A stretch of DNA of 64,000 bases, taken from contig NZ_JAKRRW010000003.1 in the NCBI RefSeq assembly GCF_026191635.1, positions 186,001-250,000 on the forward strand, in the 5' to 3' direction. Source of the stretch: Photobacterium obscurum (GTDB taxonomy: Bacteria > Pseudomonadota > Gammaproteobacteria > Enterobacterales > Vibrionaceae). The notes below the pieces were generated by a model. That model saw nothing but the letters and a program-made list of their open reading frames with translations, was not told the DNA's origin and searched no databases. Below, piece by piece: positions 38,266 through 46,576 of the stretch. The position numbers and the translations under genes are program-made. How positions within the stretch are numbered: the stretch's first letter is position 1; every line of letters starts with the position of its first letter.

Positions 38266-40581
38266 ATGAGCTTTGATTTAGACGAAGACATCCTGCAGGA
38301 CTTTTTAATTGAAGCAGGAGAAATTCTAGAGTTGCTGTCTGAGCAGCTAGTAGAGCTTGAGCGTAGCCCTGAAGATTCAGAGTTGCTCAATGCAATATTC
38401 CGAGGTTTCCATACCGTAAAAGGCGGTGCAGGTTTTCTTTCTTTGACCGCGCTAGTTGATGCCTGCCACGGGGCAGAGAACATCTTTGACTTGCTGAGAA
38501 CCGGCAAGCGTAGCGTGACACCCGAATTAATGGATGTGATCCTGGAAGCATTGGACACCATCAACGAGATGTTTGGCCAAGTTCAGGAGCATGAACCGAT
38601 TGTACCTGCTGAGCAGAGCCTACTTGATGCCCTGCATCGCTTCAGTCAGCCGCCGACAGCCGATGAGCTTGCTCAAGCTGCGGCACCGCAGCCAAGCCCA
38701 GAGATAACGCCAGAGCCTGTTGTTCCAGCGCCTATAGCTGTTCCTGAGCCAGTTGTCGCGCCGGAGCCTGTTGCTCCTGTTACGACCTCTTCGGCAATTG
38801 CCGGCGGTTCTGTCGATGACATGACTCAGGATGAATTTGATCGTCTACTTGATGAGCTTCATGGCTCAGGCTGTGGCCCGTCGGCAGGATCTGCCGAAGC
38901 GCCTGCTGCACAACAGCCTGCGCAAGCCAATACCCCTGATGTCGTTTCTCAGATCCAGTCTGAAACCGGTGATATCACCGATGATGAATTCGAGCGTTTG
39001 CTAGATGAATTGCATGGTGCGGGCAAGGGCCCGGGCACTAATGACGTGGTAACCGCTCAGCCACCTGCTGCTGCGCCTGAACCTGTTGCTCCTGCGGGCT
39101 CCGTACCGAGCGACACTGGTGCCAGTGCTGGCGACGATGACCTGATGACCGACGACGAGTTTGAGCGTCTGTTGGATGAATTGCATGGTTCAGGTAAAGG
39201 GCCGACAGCCGAAGAGCTGGAAATGGCCACCAAGCCTGTTGCCGAGATGTTGGCAAATACCGTTGTCGATTCAATGGCACCGGCTACACCGGAACCTGTC
39301 GTGGCTTCTGCACCCGCAGTTTCAGCTCCGGTTGCGGCTGCCCCAGCACCAACTCCAGCCCCTGTTGCCGAGCGTAAAGCCAAGCCTGCAGCTAAAGACA
39401 AAGCCAAGCCATCAGCAGAGGCGACTGTCCGAGTGGATACGTCGACGCTGGATACCATTATGAATATGGTCGGTGAACTGGTGTTGGTTCGTAATCGCTT
39501 GGTCAGCCTAGGGCTGAATACCAACGATGAAGAAATGTCGAAAGCCGTTTCCAACCTAGATGTCGTGACAGCTGACTTGCAGGGTGCAGTAATGAAAACC
39601 CGCATGCAGCCAATCAAGAAAGTTTTTGGCCGTTTCCCTCGCGTTGTCCGCGATTTGGCGCGTAGCCTGAAAAAAGACATCGTCTTGGAAATGCGTGGTG
39701 AAGAGACCGATCTGGATAAGAACCTGGTTGAAGCGCTGGCCGATCCGCTGGTTCACTTGGTGCGTAACTCGGTTGACCACGGCATTGAAATGCCGGATGT
39801 CCGTGAGAAAGCCGGTAAGCCGCGTGTTGGTACTGTGCTGTTGTCGGCATCGCAGGAAGGGGATCATATTCTGTTGACCATCGAAGATGATGGTGGCGGT
39901 ATGGACCCAGATAAACTGCGTAAGATTGCCGTTGACCGTGGCGTGATGGATGCGGATTCAGCCTCTCGCCTGACGGACTCTGAGTGCTACAACCTGATTT
40001 TTGCCCCTGGTTTCTCGACCAAGAAAGAGATTTCCGATATTTCCGGCCGTGGTGTTGGTATGGACGTGGTGAAAACCGGGATCAGCCAGCTTAATGGGTC
40101 AATCAGCATTGACTCGGCGCTTGGCAAAGGCACCCGTATTGATATCAAGGTACCGTTGACGCTTGCGATCCTGCCGACATTAATGGTCGGTGTGGCCGAG
40201 CAGCCATTTGCTCTGCCACTGGCGAGCGTGAATGAGATCTTCCACCTTGATCTACGTAAGACCAACAACGTCGATGGTCAGTTGACCATTATTGTCCGTG
40301 ACAAAGCTATTCCGTTGTTCTACTTGCAGGACTGGCTGTCAGGTGTCGGAATTCCGAAGCGCGAACGCGAGCATGGGCATGTGGTTATTGTTCAGATTGG
40401 TCATCAGCGCATTGGCTTTGTCGTCGATACCCTGATTGGTCAGGAAGAGGTGGTGATCAAGCCGCTTGATGAACTGCTTCAGGGTACGCCGGGTATGGCG
40501 GGTGCAACCATTACCAGTGATGGTCATATTGCCCTGATCCTTGATGTTCCAAACTTGCTTAAGCACTATGCAAGCAGCTAA
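38266..40581 (+). CDS. cheA: CheA, chemotaxis histidine kinase
   Basis: CheA phosphorylates CheY and CheB. The 771-residue protein has an Hpt (P1) domain with phosphohistidine 49 in GFHTVKGG, a long P/A-rich linker (about 125-385), P3 dimerisation, P4 HATPase (LVRNSVDHGIEMP near residue 497; GRGVGMDVV) and a CheW-like P5 domain. No classical P2 domain is evident. The linker contains three repeats of a DEF(D/E)RLLDELHG motif at residues about 184-205, 236-256 and 290-313, spaced by 52-54 residues. In Vibrio parahaemolyticus a CheA linker segment called LID interacts with ParP and supports polar array localisation; these repeats could be part of it or may bind CheY. Confidence 0.97.
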   Translation: MSFDLDEDILQDFLIEAGEILELLSEQLVELERSPEDSELLNAIFRGFHTVKGGAGFLSLTALVDACHGAENIFDLLRTGKRSVTPELMDVILEALDTINEMFGQVQEHEPIVPAEQSLLDALHRFSQPPTADELAQAAAPQPSPEITPEPVVPAPIAVPEPVVAPEPVAPVTTSSAIAGGSVDDMTQDEFDRLLDELHGSGCGPSAGSAEAPAAQQPAQANTPDVVSQIQSETGDITDDEFERLLDELHGAGKGPGTNDVVTAQPPAAAPEPVAPAGSVPSDTGASAGDDDLMTDDEFERLLDELHGSGKGPTAEELEMATKPVAEMLANTVVDSMAPATPEPVVASAPAVSAPVAAAPAPTPAPVAERKAKPAAKDKAKPSAEATVRVDTSTLDTIMNMVGELVLVRNRLVSLGLNTNDEEMSKAVSNLDVVTADLQGAVMKTRMQPIKKVFGRFPRVVRDLARSLKKDIVLEMRGEETDLDKNLVEALADPLVHLVRNSVDHGIEMPDVREKAGKPRVGTVLLSASQEGDHILLTIEDDGGGMDPDKLRKIAVDRGVMDADSASRLTDSECYNLIFAPGFSTKKEISDISGRGVGMDVVKTGISQLNGSISIDSALGKGTRIDIKVPLTLAILPTLMVGVAEQPFALPLASVNEIFHLDLRKTNNVDGQLTIIVRDKAIPLFYLQDWLSGVGIPKREREHGHVVIVQIGHQRIGFVVDTLIGQEEVVIKPLDELLQGTPGMAGATITSDGHIALILDVPNLLKHYASS

Positions 40582-40682
40582 AAGCTAAGGCGTTAATTTG
40601 GCTTAGCGGCCGTAGAAATTGTGACGAGCCCTTAAGGTTCGGGAAGGTTTGGTCGCTAATTACCAGAACGACAATAAAAAAG

Positions 40683-40778
40683 TTAGGGGGCGCAAGCCCC
40701 TTAAATAGCAAACTAAATCATTACCTGGCGTACGGTATTCATTCTTCGTGGTGGTAGGCCAGGTAATTGTTCAGTTTG
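40683..40778. other. Hairpin-rich cheA-cheB intergenic segment
   Basis: Two structures occupy the 236-bp gap. The first (40683-40704) is a 9-bp stem with one G-T pair closed by a GCAA tetraloop. The second has 21-base arms at 40709-40729 and 40758-40778 that match at 18 of 21 positions, with a 28-base loop. Neither is followed by a T-run, so they look like an attenuator, an mRNA stability element or a small palindromic repeat rather than a simple terminator. Confidence 0.7.
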
Positions 40779-40817
40779 TTATGGCTGGGTAACTAATAGA
40801 TACGGGATAAAGACGAC

Positions 40818-41963
40818 ATGGCTGTAAAAGTATTGGTGGTGGATGATTCAAGCTTTTTTCGTCGCCGCGTCAGTGAAATAATTAACTCTGATCCTCGTCT
40901 TGAGGTGATTGGCAATGCCGTCAATGGTAAAGAAGCGGTTGAACTGACTAACAAGCTTCAGCCTGATGTCATCACCATGGATATCGAAATGCCGGTGATG
41001 GACGGTATTACCGCTGTGCGTGAAATCATGAAAAGCGCACCGACTCCGATCCTGATGTTCTCTTCTCTCACCCACGAAGGTGCGAAGGCGACACTGGATG
41101 CCTTGGATGCCGGTGCCTTGGATTTCTTGCCGAAGAAATTTGAAGATATCGCCCGCAACCGTGATGAAGCGGTTGGACTGTTGCAGAAGCGAGTGGGGGA
41201 GCTGGCCCGTAAACGCGTGTTTATGCGTCGCCCTGTACGTCCGGCAGTCTCCCCGGCAGCCTCCCGAGAGGTCAATAAGCCCCTGGCTGGCCGAACGACG
41301 GCTGCTACCACTGCCGCACCGGCACGTACCGTTTCTCGCCCTGCTGCTCCGGTCAAGCCCGCAGCACGCTTTAAGGCATCGGGTAAGAAGTATCAGCTGA
41401 TGGCAATTGGTACCTCAACGGGGGGACCAGTTGCCTTGCAGAAAGTACTTACCAAGTTGCCTGCGAACTTCCCTTATCCGATTGTGCTGATCCAGCATAT
41501 GCCTGCAACGTTTACCGCTGCTTTTGCCGCTCGCCTGAATAATCTGTGTAAGATTGGTGTTAAAGAGGCGGCTGATGGCGATGCCCTCAAGCCGGGTATG
41601 GCGTACCTGGCCCCTGGTGGCAAGCAGATGATGCTGGAAGGACGTCCGGGTTCTGCTCGGGTACGTATTATTGATGGCGGCGATCGCATGAATTACAAAC
41701 CATGCGTGGATGTCACCTTCGGTTCGGCGGCAAAAATTTACCATGACAAGGTGTTGTCGATGGTGCTGACCGGTATGGGCGCCGATGGGCGTGAAGGCGC
41801 GCGTATGCTGAAAACCAATGGCTCTACCATTTGGGCTCAGGATGAAGAAAGCTGTGTTGTCTATGGGATGCCGCAGGCTGTTGCCAAAGCAGGGATTTCC
41901 AGCGAAGATTTACCGTTAGATCGGATTGCCGAACGCATCTTGGTTGAGATCGGGCAGGCGTAG
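40818..41963 (+). CDS. cheB: CheB, chemoreceptor methylesterase
   Basis: CheB demethylates and deamidates receptors for adaptation. The 381-residue protein has a receiver with phosphoacceptor aspartate 56 in [11 protein letters not shown], a P/A/T-rich linker (about residues 140-190) and the catalytic domain with serine in GTSTGGP, histidine in LIQHMP and aspartate in [10 protein letters not shown]. The linker is longer than in E. coli CheB. It follows the 236-bp hairpin-rich gap, so it may also be expressed separately from cheA. Confidence 0.97.
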   Translation: MAVKVLVVDDSSFFRRRVSEIINSDPRLEVIGNAVNGKEAVELTNKLQPDVITMDIEMPVMDGITAVREIMKSAPTPILMFSSLTHEGAKATLDALDAGALDFLPKKFEDIARNRDEAVGLLQKRVGELARKRVFMRRPVRPAVSPAASREVNKPLAGRTTAATTAAPARTVSRPAAPVKPAARFKASGKKYQLMAIGTSTGGPVALQKVLTKLPANFPYPIVLIQHMPATFTAAFAARLNNLCKIGVKEAADGDALKPGMAYLAPGGKQMMLEGRPGSARVRIIDGGDRMNYKPCVDVTFGSAAKIYHDKVLSMVLTGMGADGREGARMLKTNGSTIWAQDEESCVVYGMPQAVAKAGISSEDLPLDRIAERILVEIGQA

Positions 41964-41973
41964 GGAGTTTGCT

Positions 41974-42753
41974 TTGATCGTCTGGAGTATTGCCAACCAA
42001 AAAGGTGGCGTCGGAAAAACCACAACGACGGTGTCGCTTGCCGGTTTATTGAGTGAGCGCAACAAGCGTGTGTTGCTGGTCGATACCGACCCGCATTCTT
42101 CGTTGACGACCTACCTTAATTTTGACGCAGATGAAGTGCCGGCCAGCTTATTTGACCTGTTTCAGCTTAACGAAATTACTCGGGATTCGGTGCGTCCATT
42201 CATTTTGGGGACTCAGTTTAAGAATATTGATATCATTCCGGCTCATATGTCACTGGCCACCCTTGATAGGGTAATGGGCAACCGTGGCGGTATGGGGCTG
42301 GTGTTGAAAAAGGCTTTGAACAGCCTGGCTGACGATTATGACTACGTTCTGATCGACTGCCCGCCTATCCTCGGGGTGATGATGGTCAATGCGCTTGCTG
42401 CCAGCGACAGGATCCTGATCCCGGTGCAAACCGAGTTTCTGGCGATGAAAGGCCTGGAACGGATGATGCGTACCCTGCAGATCATGCAGAAATCCCGTCC
42501 GTCTGGTTTTCGGGTTACGATTGTACCGACCATGTATGATAAGCGGACGCGGGCATCATTACAGACGCTGCAGGAGCTGAAAGTCCGGTTCCCCGAACAG
42601 GTCTGGGCTTCGGCCGTACCGATTGATACCAAGTTCCGTGATGCCAGTATCAAGCATATGCCGCCATCGTTGTTTGCACGTAACTGCCGTGGTGTCTTTG
42701 CCTATAAAACGTTATTGAACTACCTGAATCGGTTGGACCAAGATGAACGATAA
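41974..42753 (+). CDS. parC: ParC, ParA-like ATPase that positions chemotaxis arrays at the pole
   Basis: ParC is the ParA-family protein that recruits chemotaxis arrays to the old pole in Vibrio cholerae and Vibrio parahaemolyticus. The TTG at 41974, after AGGGAG, gives a 259-residue protein starting MIVWSIANQKGGVGKTT; the longer reading into cheB is not supported. Walker A KGGVGKTTTT, LVDTDPHSSLT and LIDCPPILG are intact. It overlaps the next gene, parP, by 11 bases, implying a coupled pair. It should not be confused with topoisomerase IV ParC. Confidence 0.93.
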   Translation: MIVWSIANQKGGVGKTTTTVSLAGLLSERNKRVLLVDTDPHSSLTTYLNFDADEVPASLFDLFQLNEITRDSVRPFILGTQFKNIDIIPAHMSLATLDRVMGNRGGMGLVLKKALNSLADDYDYVLIDCPPILGVMMVNALAASDRILIPVQTEFLAMKGLERMMRTLQIMQKSRPSGFRVTIVPTMYDKRTRASLQTLQELKVRFPEQVWASAVPIDTKFRDASIKHMPPSLFARNCRGVFAYKTLLNYLNRLDQDER

Positions 42754-44248
42754 GCGTCGCCTTTCCAGCGAACAGGTGCTGGATGATTACTTTTTCGATC
42801 TGCTGGCCGAGCCAGAAGATACAGAAGATCTTGAGTCTGCTGAAAAACCACAGCCGCAGAGTGACGTTGATGCGGCTGTTGAAGCCGATATCGAGCACGG
42901 TGATGATGACGTATCATTGGAACAAGAGCCACAAGGTACGGACTCTGCGCCAGATCTGGATATAGGGTCAGGTGAAGCTGTTTCTGATGATAAGCCTTCT
43001 AATGACAAGGCCGACGCAGAGCAGAAACCTAATGACGACACTGATGCAGAGGCATCGATGTCGGATGGGGCTGCTACAGATGGCGTGATTGAAAATGATG
43101 TTGTTGAGGCTGCGACAGAAGATGAATTTGCGATAGGCTCCAAAGTACCAGTCGGCGAAGGCGCATCGCCGTTTGATTTTGAGCAACTGTCAACGGCCGC
43201 TGAGCAACCAAGTGAAACAGAGGTTTCCGTCGAGCTGAATTTGTCACCACCGACCAGTAAACTGTCTAGTTGGTTGCCTCAGGCCCAGGACGTGCCTCGG
43301 GAAAGCATGTCACTCGAAGCAATGTCCGCAGAACCTGTGCCACTTGATGCCATGCCGGTGAAAATCACGCCGCATGAAACCGTGCAGAATGAATCACTAC
43401 CGTCCGTTTCATTTGCCGAGCATCCGCAAACCGAGCTGGAAGGGGTACAGCGTCTGCTCAGCCAGATGAGCCAGATGCAATCAGACATTCAGCAGGAAAG
43501 CGAGGCGCTGATTGCTGCACAGACAGAAGCTGATTTTCTTGCCGCTTCTTATCAGGAGAGTCAGCAAGAAAGCCATCCAGCGCCGCATGACAGTTTGCTG
43601 GTAGCGGCAGAAACGGTTGCTGAACCAAAGTCTGCCGAACTAGAACCAGTGGTACAGGCAGAGGAAGAGGCCGTGCCAGAGGTCGCGAAGGAGCCCGTCG
43701 ACCTTGAACCAGAGCTGCCTGACCCTGACGTGCAGGTGGCGCTGGAAACACAAACGGGCGGTGATGAGCCGCCGGATGTATGGCAGCAACAGCCGGAAAG
43801 TGGGGCGGAGTTTCAGGCCCTGTTCTTCGAAGTCAATGGTGTCACTTTTGCCGTTCCATTGACTGAGTTAGGCGGGATCCATCAGTTGGGTGAGGTAAAC
43901 CACCTCCTTGGGCGACCAGCATGGTACCTGGGACTGATGACCAACCGAGAGCATCAGCTGGATGTGGTGGATACTGCCCGCTGGGTGATGCCGGAAAAAT
44001 TGAGTTCTGATGAACATCAAGAAGAATATCGTTATATCGTGATGTTAGGGGAAAGTAAGTGGGGCCTGGCGTGTAATGTGCTTCATGGTACCGAAACCCT
44101 GACAGAGCTAAGTGTTCGCTGGCGGGAAAAGGCGGGGAAACGTCCTTGGCTTGCCGGAATGGTTAAAGAAAAAATGTGTGCTCTCATTCATGTTAGCGAA
44201 CTAATATCTATGCTAAATGCAGGATTAGATGTTAAGAGTGTAATGTAA
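42743..44248 (+). CDS. parP: ParP, CheW-like array-anchoring protein
   Basis: ParP links ParC to CheA-containing arrays and prevents their loss from the pole (Vibrio work). The 501-residue protein has a long acidic, glutamate-, proline- and serine-rich N-terminal region (about residues 15-365), followed by a C-terminal CheW-like (AIF) domain with FFEVNGVTFAVPLTELGGIH (20 residues) and ending with ISMLNAGLDVKSVM. The first region is low-complexity and likely disordered; its length may differ greatly between species. It overlaps parC and precedes cheW. Confidence 0.9.
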   Translation: MNDKRRLSSEQVLDDYFFDLLAEPEDTEDLESAEKPQPQSDVDAAVEADIEHGDDDVSLEQEPQGTDSAPDLDIGSGEAVSDDKPSNDKADAEQKPNDDTDAEASMSDGAATDGVIENDVVEAATEDEFAIGSKVPVGEGASPFDFEQLSTAAEQPSETEVSVELNLSPPTSKLSSWLPQAQDVPRESMSLEAMSAEPVPLDAMPVKITPHETVQNESLPSVSFAEHPQTELEGVQRLLSQMSQMQSDIQQESEALIAAQTEADFLAASYQESQQESHPAPHDSLLVAAETVAEPKSAELEPVVQAEEEAVPEVAKEPVDLEPELPDPDVQVALETQTGGDEPPDVWQQQPESGAEFQALFFEVNGVTFAVPLTELGGIHQLGEVNHLLGRPAWYLGLMTNREHQLDVVDTARWVMPEKLSSDEHQEEYRYIVMLGESKWGLACNVLHGTETLTELSVRWREKAGKRPWLAGMVKEKMCALIHVSELISMLNAGLDVKSVM

Positions 44249-44271
44249 GCAGGGCCAAATAAGGAAACAAC

Positions 44272-44766
44272 ATGTCTCAGGTTAGTGTAGCCGAAATACA
44301 AAAAGAAGACGGTAACGATCAAGTACTGCAGTGGGTGACTTTCCAGTTGGAAGACGAGACCTATGGCATCAACGTGATGCAGGTACGCGAAGTGCTGCGT
44401 TATTCAGAAATTGCCCCAGTACCTGGTGCGCCAGATTACGTTCTGGGTATCATCAACCTGCGTGGCAATGTCGTTACAGTTATCGATACTCGCTCTCGCT
44501 TTGGCCTGATGCCTGGTGAGATTTCTGATAATACCCGTATTGTTATCATCGAAGCAGAAAAGCAAGTGATTGGCATTTTGGTCGACAGTGTTGCGGAAGT
44601 GGTTTATCTGCGCAGTTCTGAAATCGATACCACACCAAGCGTGGGTACCGAAGAGAGTGCCAAGTTTATTCAGGGCGTAAGCAACCGTGATGGCGAGCTG
44701 CTGATCTTGGTTGACCTGAACAAGCTGCTATCTGATGAAGAATGGGATGAGATGGCGTACTTGTAA
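44272..44766 (+). CDS. cheW: CheW, chemotaxis coupling protein
   Basis: CheW couples receptors to CheA. The 164-residue protein has the CheW fold with QWVTFQLEDETYGINVMQVR (20 residues), the conserved REVLRYSEIAPVPGAPDYV region and the GIINLRGNVVTVIDTRSRFG arch. Length and motifs are canonical, in contrast to the long ParP upstream. The stop codon overlaps the ATG of the next gene by one base, so that gene is probably co-translated. Confidence 0.97.
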   Translation: MSQVSVAEIQKEDGNDQVLQWVTFQLEDETYGINVMQVREVLRYSEIAPVPGAPDYVLGIINLRGNVVTVIDTRSRFGLMPGEISDNTRIVIIEAEKQVIGILVDSVAEVVYLRSSEIDTTPSVGTEESAKFIQGVSNRDGELLILVDLNKLLSDEEWDEMAYL

Positions 44767-45200
44767 TGCTTAGCCTGCTGTTGCAATGGTTGCCGGTTGC
44801 TGTCGCGATACTCGCTGTAATTATCGCGTGGCTGATGGTGCGTCGCGAACGTAAGGCGCGCCAGGCACTGGAAGCGAAATTTGCGGCGACCGAGCTGGTA
44901 TTGAAAAATGCACGGCACCAGCATGAAAGCTTATTGAAGCAGTTTAATGAGCTCCGCGCCGGCACCATGGGCATGAGCCAGAAATTGGCAGATATGGCCA
45001 ATCACCTTGAGCAGATCGCTGATCGCCAGGGGGAAATGGCAATGCATGATCCCGATGGCAAACTCTACAGCCGAGCCAGTAAGATGGTCGAGCTGGGTGC
45101 CGATGTGAACGAGCTAATGGAAGAGTGCGACTTACCGAAAGCAGAAGCCGAGCTCCTGTTGCGTTTGCAGCAAAAGATGGCTCCGCCGAGACGACGTTAA
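44766..45200 (+). CDS. DUF2802 membrane-anchored protein at the end of the chemotaxis operon
   Basis: A 144-residue protein with one N-terminal transmembrane helix (about residues 5-25, LLQWLPVAVAILAVIIAWLM), a charged coiled coil (about 28-95) and a small C-terminal domain with ASKMVELGADVNELMEECDL (20 residues) followed by PKAEAELLLRLQQ, which resembles the DUF2802 family found next to cheW in many polar flagellates. It is translationally coupled to cheW. Its function is not known to me; a structural or polar role in motility is an inference from position only. Confidence 0.85.
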   Translation: MLSLLLQWLPVAVAILAVIIAWLMVRRERKARQALEAKFAATELVLKNARHQHESLLKQFNELRAGTMGMSQKLADMANHLEQIADRQGEMAMHDPDGKLYSRASKMVELGADVNELMEECDLPKAEAELLLRLQQKMAPPRRR

Positions 45201-45209
45201 CTTCTTCTC

Positions 45210-45503
45210 TTACACTTGCTCGTCAATACCCGTAAGCCCTTCCCATCCGGGAGGGGTTTTTCCGTTTAGCAGCCAAGAAAATGCAATTAATTCGGCAATG
45301 ATCCGATAGAGGTTCTCTGGGATCTCGTCACCCACTTCTAAGTTGTTGAGGTACTCGCTCAAGGCCTCGTCCTGGTGGATCAAGCCACCTTGTTTTTTGA
45401 CCTGCTCAATAATGTGCTCGGCAAGGTGGTTATAGCCTTTGGCTGCCACATTGGGAGCTCCCTGCCCGTCGTAATGCAGGGCGATAGCGCGTTTGTTGTT
45501 CAT
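45210..45503 (-). CDS. FhlB-like protein: stand-alone FlhB cytoplasmic domain
   Basis: The 97-residue protein aligns with the C-terminal subdomain of FlhB: AIALHYDGQGAPNVAAKG corresponds to VALRYDPDIDSAPVVIAKG in FlhB at 31210-31265, and HLAEHIIEQVKKQG to HLALKIREIANKHE. It lacks the NPxH autocleavage loop and all membrane segments. Such proteins (EscU/YscU/HrcU-like, FhlB or FlhX) occur with many flagellar systems and can replace part of cleaved FlhB in some bacteria. It lies on the opposite strand, tail to tail with the chemotaxis operon, just after a FliK-like gene. Confidence 0.88.
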   Translation of the reverse strand: MNNKRAIALHYDGQGAPNVAAKGYNHLAEHIIEQVKKQGGLIHQDEALSEYLNNLEVGDEIPENLYRIIAELIAFSWLLNGKTPPGWEGLTGIDEQV

Positions 45504-45577
45504 TCTTTATTGGCTCTCATTACTCATCCCAATTGGTATTTTCGCTTATCGTGGCCGATTGCTTCTCTCCGCCAGCT

Positions 45578-46468
45578 TCATACCAAAATTGATAGCCCTT
45601 CAACTTTTTGCTCTATTGCGTTGGGTTGGCGGACTTTAAAAGTCGCCGGTTCACAGCGGATCCCTAGTACCGCTAATCGATCGTATAGCAAGGGGGAGAG
45701 AGATTCGGTGCGCTTTAGTAGGTGGGCATTCTCAGTTTCAAAGCCAAGCACCAGTTTATGCTGATCCCAGATTGCCGCTGCATGCACGACATCGTGTTGG
45801 CCAACAGGCAGGGCTAATTTGATGGTCCACTGCGGACGGTTTCCAGCTTTATTCTTTGCGCCGGAGTAGGGATCCCTTTCAACCGACAGTTTCAGCTCCC
45901 GGCCATTAGGCTGCAGCAGGTTCAACTGCAGTAGAGTCTGTTCACTGTCTTTGATGTTGAGTTCTCTGGCACTCGGATCTCTGACGGTTGGCTCTTTGGC
46001 GGCCAGAGCAAGCCGTTGTTCGGCCGCGAGCTTGAGCAGGGCCTTAAATTCTTCTCGTTTATCGGCTGGCATCTCCTGCAGCCACTGCTTCAACGGGCCG
46101 TCAGCCTGGGTGGATTGCTGAAGCAGCTGAGCTAAAGCCTGCTTTCCGGCACCTTGCTGCAACCACTGGATGAGTACGGATTGGTTTTGCGGCAGTAGCA
46201 ACTGCGACCATAAATTGGCGACAACCGTGGGAACCGGAGAGGTTGAAGTCGATGAATGGGCTGTGAAAGTTGTAAAAATTCGTTGCAGCACATTCAATTG
46301 CATTAATATTTGATTTAGCTGGGGTTGCTGGCCCTGTAACTGTGGGGTGGAACTAACTGGTTGAGATAATTTATGATTTGTCTCATTCTCTGGCACTTTA
46401 TTAAGATGAAGTTGTCCATTCTTAGTTAAAGCAGACGGTTGCGGGTTGTCGATACGTATGGAGGTCAC
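45578..46468 (-). CDS. FliK-like hook-length control domain protein
   Basis: A 296-residue protein with a Q/L-rich helical N-terminal half and a C-terminal domain resembling the flagellar hook-length control family (TLLQLNLLQPNGRELKLSVE, 20 residues, then IWDQHKLVLGFETENAHLL and a final YDRLAVLGI...). It is distinct from the true fliK at 23970 and much shorter. It is the upstream partner of the FhlB-like gene, 74 bp apart, so FliK- and FlhB-like modules are paired. Role unknown; possible export-switch modulator (inference). Confidence 0.82.
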   Translation of the reverse strand: MTSIRIDNPQPSALTKNGQLHLNKVPENETNHKLSQPVSSTPQLQGQQPQLNQILMQLNVLQRIFTTFTAHSSTSTSPVPTVVANLWSQLLLPQNQSVLIQWLQQGAGKQALAQLLQQSTQADGPLKQWLQEMPADKREEFKALLKLAAEQRLALAAKEPTVRDPSARELNIKDSEQTLLQLNLLQPNGRELKLSVERDPYSGAKNKAGNRPQWTIKLALPVGQHDVVHAAAIWDQHKLVLGFETENAHLLKRTESLSPLLYDRLAVLGIRCEPATFKVRQPNAIEQKVEGLSILV

Positions 46469-46576
46469 ATTTACCTGCCTAAGTGATGAATCTATACAAC
46501 TGGGTGTCTAACAAAATTATAAGCCAGTGTGGTAATATGCGAGCTTAATTGTGTCACCTAGGATACATCATTTTAT

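Noticed and set aside
39057..39680. 207-codon minus-strand frame inside cheA
   Set aside because: Long only because of the P/A-rich, GC-rich linker of cheA on the other strand; low-complexity product without domain features.
45234..45262. Hairpin CCCTTCCC...GGGAGGGG followed by TTTTT as terminator of the chemotaxis operon
   Set aside because: It lies inside the 3' coding end of the minus-strand FhlB-like gene and has an internal mismatch; it might work as a terminator for the plus strand, but coding constraint explains the sequence equally well.
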